This document shows positions 1-7,374 of a stretch of DNA of 19,603 bases, piece after piece. The DNA is from an uncultured Clostridia bacterium (GTDB taxonomy: Bacteria > Bacillota > Clostridia > Oscillospirales > Acutalibacteraceae): NCBI GenBank assembly GCA_937888485.1, contig CALAQQ010000054.1, positions 1 to 19,603 of the forward strand, in the 5' to 3' direction. The position numbers were made by a program, and so were the translations under genes. The notes beneath the pieces were generated by a model. It saw only the letters and a list, made by a program, of their open reading frames with translations. It did not search any database and had not been told where the DNA came from. The stretch's first letter is position 1. The number at the start of each line of letters is the position of its first letter.

Positions 1-14
1 ATTTTTTCAATCAT
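1..14 (-). CDS. Probable zinc ABC transporter permease, first codons only
   Basis: An ATG at 14-12 on the minus strand opens a frame beginning M-I-E-K and running off the window. It starts two bases after the TGA of the ATPase gene at 19-17, and a GGAGGG sequence lies about 14 bases upstream, rather far for a ribosome binding site. In znuA-znuC operons the next gene is normally the membrane permease znuB, so this is the expected place for it. Only four codons are visible, so the product is inferred from gene order alone. Confidence 0.4.
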
Positions 15-16
15 AT

Positions 17-727
17 TCATTCTTCATGCCCTCCGTCGCAAATAAAGCAGTGACATCCGTCGCTTGTCTTATAGTCCTCTTTAGTACCGAAAAACAGAGG
101 CTTGTTGCCGATGTGGAGAATATGCGATGCAAATTCAATGGCGGCATGAATATCGTGGGAAACCATTATAACCGTTGTACCTTCCTTATTGATATCACTA
201 ATAAGACGGTAAAGATTCTTGGTAACAACAGGGTCAAGACCTGCAACGGGTTCATCAAGCACGAGAAGTTTCTTTGTTGCACAGAGCGCTCTTGCAAGAA
301 GAACTCTTTGTTGCTGACCGCCCGAAAGCTCTCTGTAACAGCTTGATGCAAGGTCGGATATTCCGAGTTTTTCCATGATTTCTTTTGCCCGTTTTTTCTG
401 TTCTTTCGAATAAAACGGACGGAGACCGCAGGCGTTGAGACAGCCGGAATAAACGATTTCTTTCACTGATGCGGGGAAATCCTTCTGTACGGGTGTCTGT
501 TGAGGAAGATATCCGATTTCGTTTTGTTTCAGACCGTCACCGAATTCTATTTTGCCCGAAACAACATTTTTCTGTCCGAGCAGGGTTTTCATCAGGGTGC
601 TCTTACCCGAACCGTTTTCACCGACAATGCAGAGATAATCTCCTTTGTTAATTTCAAAATCGAGGTCGGTGACAATTGCTTTTCCCTCGTATCCGAGAGA
701 AACTCCGCTGACTTTTATTAATGACAT
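17..727 (-). CDS. znuC: Zinc ABC transporter ATP-binding protein ZnuC
   Basis: This 236-aa ATPase would power high-affinity zinc import from the cytoplasmic face of the membrane. Visible motifs are Walker A GENGSGKST (residues 36-44), Q-loop glutamine near 76, ABC signature LSGGQ (134-138), Walker B LLVLDEP (154-160) and the switch histidine H191. Length is normal for the MntB/ZnuC/AdcC group. The start overlaps the stop of the substrate-binding gene by one base (TGATG), with GGGAGG upstream, implying translational coupling. The C terminus carries a Cys/His cluster (C225, H226, C227, C230, H234) that is not part of the ATPase fold and could bind zinc. Zinc rather than manganese is inferred from the His-rich binding protein and the Fur-family gene upstream. 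Confidence 0.9.
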   Translation of the reverse strand: MSLIKVSGVSLGYEGKAIVTDLDFEINKGDYLCIVGENGSGKSTLMKTLLGQKNVVSGKIEFGDGLKQNEIGYLPQQTPVQKDFPASVKEIVYSGCLNACGLRPFYSKEQKKRAKEIMEKLGISDLASSCYRELSGGQQQRVLLARALCATKKLLVLDEPVAGLDPVVTKNLYRLISDINKEGTTVIMVSHDIHAAIEFASHILHIGNKPLFFGTKEDYKTSDGCHCFICDGGHEE

Positions 728-1668
728 CAGTTAAGCGCCTCCCTCAGAATTTCAAGATTGTTTTTCATTATATTAATATAGCTTGTACCGCTTTCAATAT
801 CAGCTGATGAAACCGATTGACAAGAATCAAGAGTAACTGTTTTTGCTCCGGTTTCCTTACAAATCATTTCTGCAATTGAGCCGTCTGAACCTTCAATGGT
901 GATAACAACGGGCAGGTTCAGTTCATTTGTTTTGTCAATAAGGAAAGCCATGGTCTGAAAACTCGCTTCACTCTCAGAGGAACAACCCGAAAATGCAGCG
1001 TGGTATTCAAGTGAATAATCTTCAACAAGATATCGGAAGGGGAAACGGTCTGCAAAAAGCAGGGTTTTTCTCTTCGCTGTTTCAATAACGGATTTATAAT
1101 CACCGTCAAGCCCGTTGAGTGAATTTATATATTTTTCTGCATTTGCTTTGTATTTTTCTGCATTTGCAGAATCTGTTTCACAAATTATGTCACAAAGAGT
1201 TTGTGTTATTTTGGCTGAATTGCGAAGTGAGAGCCAGATATGCTCGTCCTTTTCGTGCTCTCCTTCATGGTTGTGGTTATGTTCTTTTTCCATTCCGGCA
1301 ACATAATCAACATCATATGTTTCAACCATATCCATAAGTGCAACAGCTTTTAAGCTGTCAGAGTTTGCAGATTTGAGTGTTCCCTCAACCCATGAATCGG
1401 AAACACCTCCTGTATAAATGAATAAATCAGCTGAGGCAATTTCAATGATATCTGTTGCTGTGGGTTCATAGCTGTGAAGGTCAGCGCCGTCGTCAAGAAG
1501 AAGTGAAACTCCTTCTTCCGTGCCAAGAATATTTTTAACATAGTCATACTGCGGAAAGGCAGTGCAGACTATTTTGAGTCCGTCATCGTTTGCAGTATTA
1601 TTTCCGCATGAACACATAAAAGCCGTGCATAAAACGGTGCAAAGAATAATTGAAACAATTTTTTTCAT
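727..1668 (-). CDS. znuA: Zinc ABC transporter substrate-binding lipoprotein ZnuA
   Basis: A 313-aa cluster A-1 solute-binding protein that would capture zinc outside the membrane. The N terminus is a lipoprotein signal ending in M-C-S-C, with C21 the likely lipidated residue. Family metal-ligand positions are visible: H65 in LHSYEPT, H143 in DEHIWLS and H213 in EYHAAF. A charged loop with many histidines (H130, 132, 134, 138) precedes H143, typical of zinc rather than manganese binders. I chose ATG 1668 over an in-frame ATG 12 codons upstream because GGAGG lies 8 bases before 1668 and the lipoprotein signal begins there. It follows the regulator gene by 17 bases and overlaps znuC by one base, so the genes form an operon. 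Confidence 0.9.
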   Translation of the reverse strand: MKKIVSIILCTVLCTAFMCSCGNNTANDDGLKIVCTAFPQYDYVKNILGTEEGVSLLLDDGADLHSYEPTATDIIEIASADLFIYTGGVSDSWVEGTLKSANSDSLKAVALMDMVETYDVDYVAGMEKEHNHNHEGEHEKDEHIWLSLRNSAKITQTLCDIICETDSANAEKYKANAEKYINSLNGLDGDYKSVIETAKRKTLLFADRFPFRYLVEDYSLEYHAAFSGCSSESEASFQTMAFLIDKTNELNLPVVITIEGSDGSIAEMICKETGAKTVTLDSCQSVSSADIESGTSYINIMKNNLEILREALN

Positions 1669-1685
1669 TAATATTTCCTCCGGGT

Positions 1686-2072
1686 TTATTTGCAGGTGTT
1701 GCACTTGCCGAGTAAAACGGTGTGACTGTCTATTTCAAAAGCGGTGTTTTTCATGATATCGTTCTGAATAAGTGCCGTAACATCGTGGTCAAGATGGTAA
1801 ACCTTACCGCAGTCGGTACATTTCATATGAAGATGACCTTCACATTTTTCATTGTTTATATACTGATAAAGAAAGCTTCTGCTGTTGCCTTTGACAGAGC
1901 GGTGAACAAGACCGTCTTCAACAAGCTTTGTCATGAGTCTGTATGTTGTGCTCTGGCTGATTTCGCTTTCACTCATACCGCTTACGATTTCTTCAATTGT
2001 GAAAGCTTTATCGCTGTTTGACTGCAAAAAATCAATAAGAGCCTTTCGCTGATGTGTATTATATGTTTTCAA
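1686..2072 (-). CDS. Fur-family metal-responsive repressor, probably Zur
   Basis: A 128-aa Fur-family regulator. Residues about 8-65 form the winged helix DNA-binding domain (recognition region STTYRLMTKLVEDGLV). The dimerisation half carries the structural zinc site C85-x2-C88 and C124-x2-C127, plus regulatory-type ligands H80, H82, H93, H96 and H117. The start codon is TTG, preceded by GAGGTGAT with good spacing; no better ATG fits. It is the first gene of the operon with znuA and znuC. In this family an operon partner of a zinc importer is usually Zur, which represses uptake when zinc is replete and often itself. PerR or Fur specificity cannot be excluded from sequence alone. Confidence 0.88.
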   Translation of the reverse strand: MKTYNTHQRKALIDFLQSNSDKAFTIEEIVSGMSESEISQSTTYRLMTKLVEDGLVHRSVKGNSRSFLYQYINNEKCEGHLHMKCTDCGKVYHLDHDVTALIQNDIMKNTAFEIDSHTVLLGKCNTCK

Positions 2073-2107
2073 ATTATCACCTCAAATATGAGAATAACTC
2101 CTAAATT

Positions 2108-2135
2108 ATTATACACAAATGTAAACCTTTGTCAA
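2108..2135 (-). promoter_or_regulatory. Sigma-A promoter of the Fur/znu operon
   Basis: On the minus strand TTGACA (2135-2130) and TATAAT (2113-2108) are separated by 16 bases, both perfect consensus boxes. Transcription would begin about 2101, about 30 bases before the TTG start of the regulator gene. Confidence 0.8.
2115..2132. promoter_or_regulatory. Candidate operator for the Fur-family repressor
   Basis: An inverted repeat ACAAA-N8-TTTGT fills the spacer between the -35 and -10 boxes of the znu operon promoter, where a bound dimer would block polymerase. A second inverted repeat, GTCAA-N9-TTGAC (2131-2149), spans the -35 boxes of both divergent promoters. Neither is a perfect match to a Zur or PerR box I know, so assignment to this regulator is inference from position. 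Confidence 0.45.
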
Positions 2136-2144
2136 TATAAATGG

Positions 2145-2173
2145 TTGACTTTGGAATGATTTTGTTATAGAAT
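2145..2173 (+). promoter_or_regulatory. Sigma-A promoter of the phosphoesterase gene
   Basis: TTGACT (2145-2150), a 17-base spacer, and TAGAAT (2168-2173). The predicted start of transcription is about 2180, leaving a short leader with GGAGG at about 2192-2196 before the ATG at 2205. Its -35 box sits 9 bases from the -35 box of the divergent znu operon promoter. Confidence 0.75.
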
Positions 2174-2204
2174 ATAAGCATTAAAATTATATGGAGGTAT
2201 TGAA

Positions 2205-3395
2205 ATGAAAAAATTAGTTTCAATCGTACTCGCACTTATGCTTGTTTTAAGCACTTGTGCAATTTCAGCTTCGGCTTTTGAGCTTATTCCCCTTAAGTTT
2301 GATGAGAACGGTGAATTCAAAATCATGCACCTTTGCGACTGCCAGGACGGATATCCTGCAAGTGAAACCATGCTCAAATTTATCGATGCAGCTCTTAAGG
2401 AATATCAGCCCGATATCGTTGTTCTCGGCGGCGATAACACAGTTGGTGAAGAAGATACAAAGGCAGATGCAATTGAAGAACTTTGCAATGTTTTTGTTGA
2501 AAATGAAACATATTTCACTCTTGTTTTCGGTAACCATGACCGTGAGCAGGGTGTTGAAAATGATGAGCTTCTTTCCATGTACAAGAATTACGGCAATGGC
2601 TACTGCCTTGCATATGATGAGGTTCCCGATCTTCACGGAACAGGAACACACAACCTTCCTGTTATGAGTTCAGACAGAACAAGAATTAAGTTCAATCTCT
2701 GGATGTTCGACTCAGGCTCACACTATATCGATGAAAACGGCAATGATCTTGGTATCTATGACTGCGTAAGAGAAGACCAGATTGAGTGGTATCAGCAAAG
2801 AAGCAAGGCTCTTGAAGTTCTTGCAGGCGGCAAGGTTCCTTCTTTTGCATTCCAGCACATCGTTGTCGGTGAAGTTTACGATGCACTTTTCCATGAATCT
2901 GCAGTTGATCTCGGTGCACTTACCCCCAAAGCAAACGGCAAGATTTATTCATTCTTCCCCAAGATCCAGAATATTCAGGACGGTTTCCTTTTTGAATTCC
3001 CTTGCCCCAGTGAAAAGAATCACGGTCAGTTTGAAGCAATGGTTGCACAGAAGGATGTTCTTGCAGTATTCTCAGGTCACGACCACCTCAACACCTACAC
3101 AACAGAGCTTGACGGTGTTAAGATTATCAACACTCCCGGCGCAACTTATAACTCATACGGTAACGAAATCGTAAGAGGTTGCAGAATGATTACCGTTAAG
3201 GAAGATGATCCCTGGAACTTTGAAACAGAGGTTGTAACCGTAAGCCAGTTTGCACTTGACCACGACGATTTTGCAGAGGATGCAGGCATTGATACCGTTA
3301 ATGCAAAAGTTATGCTTATTCTCGGCGATGTTCTTATTGGTCTCAACAAGGTAGCAAAAATCTTCTTAAACATAATTTCCATGATTGCTGGATAA
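2205..3395 (+). CDS. Secreted calcineurin-like metallophosphoesterase
   Basis: A 396-aa extracellular protein with a signal peptide (K2-K3, hydrophobic 5-22, cleavage likely after ASA at 24). The two-metal phosphoesterase motifs appear in order: D45-C-Q47, GGDN (75-78), GNHDR (109-113), QH218 and GHDH (291-294). It resembles the Dcr2/purple-acid-phosphatase-like branch that dephosphorylates small or protein substrates; the substrate here is unknown. The first motif is normally D-x-H, but here glutamine replaces the histidine ligand. After the catalytic domain, residues about 365-396 form an unusual hydrophobic tail ending the protein, possibly an amphipathic helix or membrane contact. It has its own promoter and terminator, so it is monocistronic, and it shares a regulatory gap with the zinc operon. 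Confidence 0.85.
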   Translation: MKKLVSIVLALMLVLSTCAISASAFELIPLKFDENGEFKIMHLCDCQDGYPASETMLKFIDAALKEYQPDIVVLGGDNTVGEEDTKADAIEELCNVFVENETYFTLVFGNHDREQGVENDELLSMYKNYGNGYCLAYDEVPDLHGTGTHNLPVMSSDRTRIKFNLWMFDSGSHYIDENGNDLGIYDCVREDQIEWYQQRSKALEVLAGGKVPSFAFQHIVVGEVYDALFHESAVDLGALTPKANGKIYSFFPKIQNIQDGFLFEFPCPSEKNHGQFEAMVAQKDVLAVFSGHDHLNTYTTELDGVKIINTPGATYNSYGNEIVRGCRMITVKEDDPWNFETEVVTVSQFALDHDDFAEDAGIDTVNAKVMLILGDVLIGLNKVAKIFLNIISMIAG

Positions 3396-3402
3396 AATAA
3401 TT

Positions 3403-3431
3403 AAGGGCTGTCGAAAGACAGCCCTTTTTTT
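3403..3431 (+). terminator. Intrinsic terminator after the phosphoesterase gene
   Basis: A perfect 10-bp stem AAGGGCTGTC / GACAGCCCTT closed by a GAAA tetraloop and followed by seven Ts. Located 8 bases after the stop codon. In the reverse direction it is followed by AATTATTTT and may also serve the convergent TraX-family gene. Confidence 0.92.
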
Positions 3432-4155
3432 ATAAGAAGAAATATCTGATTAAGTAAAGAATTATCATGTGCACGGGATAGAAGGCGTAGAATCCGTACT
3501 GAAGGATTTTACCGCCTTTTCCTTTTTTGCCGTTATAAAGCCATATGGGAATGAGAGCGAAAACTGCAAATCCCTGAATCGGTACTTCAAATGTCCTTTC
3601 GAAAAGTTCAAAAACAATATTCTGTCCTTCGGGAAGAACAAAATGAAACAGAATCATTGCAATGAGCTGAAGCACCGGGGCAAAACGGAATCCTCTGAAA
3701 AGATAAAAGGCTATAACAGTCAGATAACCCCAGAATCCGTAATCGGGAAATCCGATAAATGAAGCGAGCGAAATCGGAATGAGAAGAAGAACGGATTTTG
3801 CTTTTTTATCTTTTTTTGCTCTATCGATAACAGCTATTGCAAGAAGACCGAGAAGCAGGGTGAACATAACATTCTGATGATAGGGATAAAACCAGTTTCC
3901 GCCATAGAAAAAATTGAACGGAATTTCCGAGACAAGTGCAAATCCGAGAAGTCGGAGGATATATTTCTTAACGTTTGAAGTGTGAAGAAATCCTTCGGAA
4001 ATGAGAAAGGCAAAAATCGGAAAGGTTAGTCTTCCGAGATATGTCATCCAATCGTTTCCCGAAACAATTGTTCCCCACAGATGGTCAAGCACCATAAATA
4101 CAACTGCAATAATTTTCAGTGTGTTTGCAGTCAGACCGCCGAATGGTTTTTTCAT
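3430..4155 (-). CDS. TraX-family integral membrane protein
   Basis: A 241-aa polytopic membrane protein. The N-terminal stretch (LKIIAVVFMVLDHL at about 13-26, then YLGRLTFPIFAFLISEGF at about 39-56) is characteristic of the TraX family, named after the F-plasmid pilin acetyltransferase and related to membrane acyltransferases. I estimate seven or eight membrane segments. Chromosomal TraX homologues in Clostridia are not tied to conjugation, and no other transfer gene is present here, so an acyl transfer role on an envelope substrate is the cautious guess. It follows alaA by 20 bases, with AGGGAT before the ATG, so the two are probably co-transcribed. It converges on the phosphoesterase gene across a shared hairpin. 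Confidence 0.82.
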   Translation of the reverse strand: MKKPFGGLTANTLKIIAVVFMVLDHLWGTIVSGNDWMTYLGRLTFPIFAFLISEGFLHTSNVKKYILRLLGFALVSEIPFNFFYGGNWFYPYHQNVMFTLLLGLLAIAVIDRAKKDKKAKSVLLLIPISLASFIGFPDYGFWGYLTVIAFYLFRGFRFAPVLQLIAMILFHFVLPEGQNIVFELFERTFEVPIQGFAVFALIPIWLYNGKKGKGGKILQYGFYAFYPVHMIILYLIRYFFL

Positions 4156-4175
4156 AGAATCCCTACTTTTTTGAT

Positions 4176-5390
4176 TTATTGTCTGTAACCGTCAAGGAAA
4201 TCGGCGAGCTTTTCAACTGCATCTTCAAGAACTCTGAGGTCTGGAAGGAATACAATTCTGAAATGATCGGGTTCGTTCCAATTGAATCCCGTTCCGCATG
4301 TCAGAAGAATTTTCTTCGATTTAAGAAGGTCAAGGGTAAACTTTTGGTCATCGGTAATATTATATTTCTTAACATCAATCTTCGGGAAAATATAAAATGC
4401 AGCTTTCGGTTTAACAGCGCTAATTCCGGGAATGTTGTTAAGCGCTTCATAAATAAAGTTTCTCTGTTCATAAATTCTTCCGCCCGGCTGAAGAAGAGCT
4501 TCACCTGTCTGAATGCCTCCGAGAGCAGTCTGAATTACACTCTGAGCGGGTACGTTCGAACAAAGTCGCATCGACGAAAGAAGGTTGAGTCCTTCGATAT
4601 ATCCTTTTGCATGGCTCTTTTCACCTGCAAGACACATCCAGCCGCTTCTGTAACCTGCAACCTTATGCGATTTTGAAAGTCCGTTAAAGCTGACAGTCAG
4701 CAAATCGGGAGCAAGAGATGCAAGAGCGATATGTTTTTCACCGTCAAGGACAAGACGGTCATATATTTCATCGGCAAAAAGAATGAGTCCGTTTTCGCGG
4801 GCAAGCTGAACAATCTGTTCCAGAACATCTTTTGAATAAAGCGCACCGGTAGGATTGTTGGGGTTTATAACAACAATGCCCTTGGTGTTAGCTGTTATCT
4901 TTTTTCTCATGTCATCAATATCGGGATTCCAGTCCGCTTTTTCATCGCAGAGATAATGGACTGCTTTACCGCCTGCAAGAGTGATTGCGGCAGTCCATAA
5001 AGGATAGTCCGGCATGGGAACGAGAATTTCGTCACCTGTATCAAGAAGTCCCTGCATGGACATCATAATAAGCTCGCTGACTCCGTTTCCCGTATAAATA
5101 TCATTAACTCCAACGTTCGGAATACCTTTAAGCTGACAATACTGCATGATTGCCTTTCTTGCGGCAAAAAGGCCCTTAGATTCGGAATATCCTTCCGAAT
5201 GACGAAGGTTATAAATCATATCAACAACGATTTCGTCGGGTGCATTGAATCCGAAAGGAGCAGGGTTACCGATGTTGAGCTTGAGAATTTCCATTCCGTT
5301 AGCTTCCATGCGATTAGCCTCGTCCATGACGGGGCCTCTTATGTCATAGCATACATTATCAAGTTTTTTTGATTTTTCAAAAAATTTCAT
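4176..5390 (-). CDS. alaA: Alanine-synthesizing aminotransferase AlaA
   Basis: A 404-aa PLP-dependent class I aminotransferase, predicted to interconvert pyruvate plus glutamate with alanine plus 2-oxoglutarate in the cytosol. It matches my memory of E. coli AlaA closely and collinearly from the first residues (EKSKKLDNVCYDIRGP) to the last (GYRQ), with nearly identical length. Visible active-site residues are N179 in NPNNPTG, D207 and Y210 in FADEIYD, the PLP lysine K240 in NGLSK, R248 in GYRSGW, and substrate-carboxylate R378. An in-frame ATG 17 codons upstream lies inside a hairpin and adds an unrelated leader, so I chose 5390, preceded by GGTGAT. It lies 68 bases after the third plsC gene, across a possible terminator. 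Confidence 0.93.
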   Translation of the reverse strand: MKFFEKSKKLDNVCYDIRGPVMDEANRMEANGMEILKLNIGNPAPFGFNAPDEIVVDMIYNLRHSEGYSESKGLFAARKAIMQYCQLKGIPNVGVNDIYTGNGVSELIMMSMQGLLDTGDEILVPMPDYPLWTAAITLAGGKAVHYLCDEKADWNPDIDDMRKKITANTKGIVVINPNNPTGALYSKDVLEQIVQLARENGLILFADEIYDRLVLDGEKHIALASLAPDLLTVSFNGLSKSHKVAGYRSGWMCLAGEKSHAKGYIEGLNLLSSMRLCSNVPAQSVIQTALGGIQTGEALLQPGGRIYEQRNFIYEALNNIPGISAVKPKAAFYIFPKIDVKKYNITDDQKFTLDLLKSKKILLTCGTGFNWNEPDHFRIVFLPDLRVLEDAVEKLADFLDGYRQ

Positions 5391-5418
5391 TTTTATCACC
5401 GTGCTATTTTTCTGATTA

Positions 5419-5452
5419 AAAGCAACCGTGTGGCAATGCATACGGTTGCTTT
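5419..5452 (-). terminator. Hairpin between plsC and alaA, probable terminator or attenuator
   Basis: A perfect 11-bp stem AAAGCAACCGT / ACGGTTGCTTT with a 12-base loop. Read on the minus strand it is followed by TTTTAATC, a short U run, so it may be a leaky terminator at the end of the acyltransferase/activase operon. I could not see a convincing promoter for alaA after it, so partial read-through is likely. Confidence 0.6.
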
Positions 5453-5458
5453 GATTGA

Positions 5459-6061
5459 TTAATTTTGTTTAACAAAAACGGGATTATCCGTTATTCCGTG
5501 TGCAACGATATTGGTGAGTCTTTCGTTTTCCGCTTCAAGATCATCGGAAATCGTAATAGGCTCAAAGAATTGAATCTTAATGCTCTTTCTGAACATTTTA
5601 TATTTTCCAGTTATTGAAAACGGAACAATTCTTGAATCAGTGGTGTATGCCATTTTAACTGCACCGAATTTGAATGGTGTTACAGTATACTGAGCCTCGG
5701 ATTTGAGCTTAACCTTTCCTTCGGGGAAAATACCGATAACCTTATCATCCATCAGAACTTCAACAGCCGATGAAAGAGCAGCTTTATCTCTCTGACCTCT
5801 GTGTACGGGAATAAGACCGAAGGGCTGGAAGAAAGGTTTCCACGGAGCTTCAAGAAGTTCGCTCTTTCCGAGGAAGTGAACAACTCTCTTTGTTGAACAG
5901 GCAACAGTAATGCAGTCCATGAAATGGGTGTGGTTGCCGGCTATAATTATTCTTCCTTCATTCGGAATGTTTTCTGCGCCTATAATGGTCGGTCTGAAGA
6001 GTTTTCTGAAAAGCCAATCCAGTCTGGGTCTGTATTTTAAATATGCTTTTGGTTCATTCAT
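5459..6061 (-). CDS. plsC: 1-acylglycerol-3-phosphate acyltransferase family (third copy)
   Basis: A 200-aa PlsC-family protein, short for the family and without an obvious N-terminal membrane helix. The catalytic H-x4-D box is H44-THFM-D49, and the acceptor-binding motif FPEG is at 112-115, followed by KVK where relatives have TRN. It would acylate lysophosphatidate, or a similar glycerol phosphate acceptor, at the cytoplasmic membrane. A longer frame begins inside the upstream gene, but ATG 6061 has GGAGG 8 bases before it and lies 25 bases after the upstream stop. Its C-terminal half is strikingly like the first copy (10926-11510), suggesting an old duplication. Acyl donor and acceptor are unknown. 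Confidence 0.88.
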   Translation of the reverse strand: MNEPKAYLKYRPRLDWLFRKLFRPTIIGAENIPNEGRIIIAGNHTHFMDCITVACSTKRVVHFLGKSELLEAPWKPFFQPFGLIPVHRGQRDKAALSSAVEVLMDDKVIGIFPEGKVKLKSEAQYTVTPFKFGAVKMAYTTDSRIVPFSITGKYKMFRKSIKIQFFEPITISDDLEAENERLTNIVAHGITDNPVFVKQN

Positions 6062-6086
6062 ATCATAATCCTCCGAACTGACCATC

Positions 6087-7361
6087 TCAGTTTGCCGATT
6101 CGACAGTTTCCTTATTTTCGTTTGCAACAGCAAGCATAAGGCGAATTCTGTTTTCCTGATTAACCTTTGTTGCACCGGGGTCATAGTCAATGGGAACAAT
6201 ATTTGACTGAGGATACATTTCCTTGAGCTTTCTTATCATGCCTTTGCCAACAATATGATTGGGAAGACAACCGAAAGGCTGAGCGCACACGATGTTGCCG
6301 TAACCGCTTTCGATAAGCTCCATCATTTCAGCGGTAAGAAGCCAGCCTTCGCCCATTTTGCATCCGGGTCCGATAATTTTTGTGCATATTTCCTTAATAT
6401 GAGCATAGGGTGCGGGAACGGAGAAGTTGCCGTAAGCCGCAGCAGCATCATTGAGGCATTTTTCGGTGTTTGCAAGATACCACATTGCAAATCTCATTGC
6501 AAGTTTCTTGAAAGGATTTCCGCCGTAAAGCTTTATGTCTTCGAGTCTGTTGTCAACCTTGAAGTTGATGAAACCGAGAAGACCGGGAACCATAACTTCG
6601 CAGCCTTGTTCAAATAAAAATTCTTCAAGGTTGTTATTTGCAAGAGGTGAATACTTAACATATATTTCGCCGACAACGCCGACCTTTGTTTTCTTGATAT
6701 TCTTAACGGGAATTTCTGCAAAAGTCTTTGTGATTTTGGGAAGGGTTTTCTTAATTTCAAAATAGGAATAACCCTTGCCTCTCTTGAGGTCTGCGCTGAT
6801 GTCGTCAATCCATTTTTGTGTGAGTCTTTTTGCGTCACCTTCATTGACTTCATAAGGCTCAACCTGATTTTTAAGGAGCATGATAAGGTCGCCGTATATA
6901 ACTGCAGAAAGCATTTTGAGAGCCATGGAAAGTCTGATTTTGAAACCGCTGTTTTTCTCAAGACCCGAAAGATTGAGCGAAATAACGGGAATCTGAGGAT
7001 AACCCGCTTTCTTAAGAGCCTTTCTGAGAAGATGAATATAGTTTGATGCTCTGCAGCCGCCGCCCGACTGAGTAATCATAAGAGCTGTTTTATCGGGATC
7101 GTATTTACCGGAATTGAGAGCGTCGATAAGCTGACCGATAACGAGAAGAGCAGGGTAGCAGGTGTCGTTATGAACATACTTAAGACCTTCATCAACAACC
7201 GTTCTTCCGTCGTTTTTAAGAAGCTCTGTTTTATAGCCGTACTGACCGAAAATGTTAATGAGAAGACTGAAATGAATTTCAAGCATGTTGGGCGCAAGAA
7301 TTGTATAGTCCATCATGTCTTTGGTAAATTCAACTCTGTCTGTATCGATTTTCTTTTTCAT
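6087..7361 (-). CDS. plsR: 2-hydroxyacyl-CoA dehydratase/benzoyl-CoA reductase-type subunit, probable PlsR of anaerobic plasmalogen synthase
   Basis: A 424-aa protein of the HgdB/HgdC-associated dehydratase superfamily. Candidate iron-sulfur ligands are C68 (DTCYP), C103 (SGGGCRASNY), C326, C334 (GPGCKMGEGW), C359 and C365 (CAQPFGCLPNH). Such proteins receive low-potential electrons from an ATP-driven activase. The start at 7361 has GGAGG 8 bases upstream, overlapping the end of the activase gene 13 bases away; an ATG 11 codons earlier lies within that gene and is less likely. The pairing with a roughly 970-aa double-ATPase activase resembles plsA-plsR of Clostridium perfringens, which reduce an acyl ester to a vinyl ether in plasmalogen lipids. 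A generic acyl-CoA dehydratase or a double-cubane cluster protein remains the alternative. Confidence 0.75.
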   Translation of the reverse strand: MKKKIDTDRVEFTKDMMDYTILAPNMLEIHFSLLINIFGQYGYKTELLKNDGRTVVDEGLKYVHNDTCYPALLVIGQLIDALNSGKYDPDKTALMITQSGGGCRASNYIHLLRKALKKAGYPQIPVISLNLSGLEKNSGFKIRLSMALKMLSAVIYGDLIMLLKNQVEPYEVNEGDAKRLTQKWIDDISADLKRGKGYSYFEIKKTLPKITKTFAEIPVKNIKKTKVGVVGEIYVKYSPLANNNLEEFLFEQGCEVMVPGLLGFINFKVDNRLEDIKLYGGNPFKKLAMRFAMWYLANTEKCLNDAAAAYGNFSVPAPYAHIKEICTKIIGPGCKMGEGWLLTAEMMELIESGYGNIVCAQPFGCLPNHIVGKGMIRKLKEMYPQSNIVPIDYDPGATKVNQENRIRLMLAVANENKETVESAN

Positions 7362-7374
7362 TCTTAACGCCTCC

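Noticed and set aside
1245..1300. Short repeated CAT/GTG-rich stretch as a tandem repeat
   Set aside because: It encodes the histidine-rich metal loop of ZnuA and has no exact repeat unit.
2098..2118. PerR-type box TATAATAATT near the znu promoter
   Set aside because: The match is mostly the -10 box and AT-rich context, with the outer arm positions failing; the ACAAA-N8-TTTGT repeat is the cleaner candidate.
3430..4155. TraX as a sign of a conjugative element
   Set aside because: No relaxase, coupling protein, integrase, attachment repeats or other transfer genes; neighbours are housekeeping genes.
5391..5441. Longer N terminus for AlaA from 5441
   Set aside because: It reads through the intergenic hairpin and adds 17 residues absent from AlaA, whose alignment begins at MKFFEKS.
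6062..6199. Longer N terminus for the third acyltransferase, overlapping the dehydratase gene
   Set aside because: The extra residues are unlike the PlsC family, and ATG 6061 has a well-placed GGAGG.
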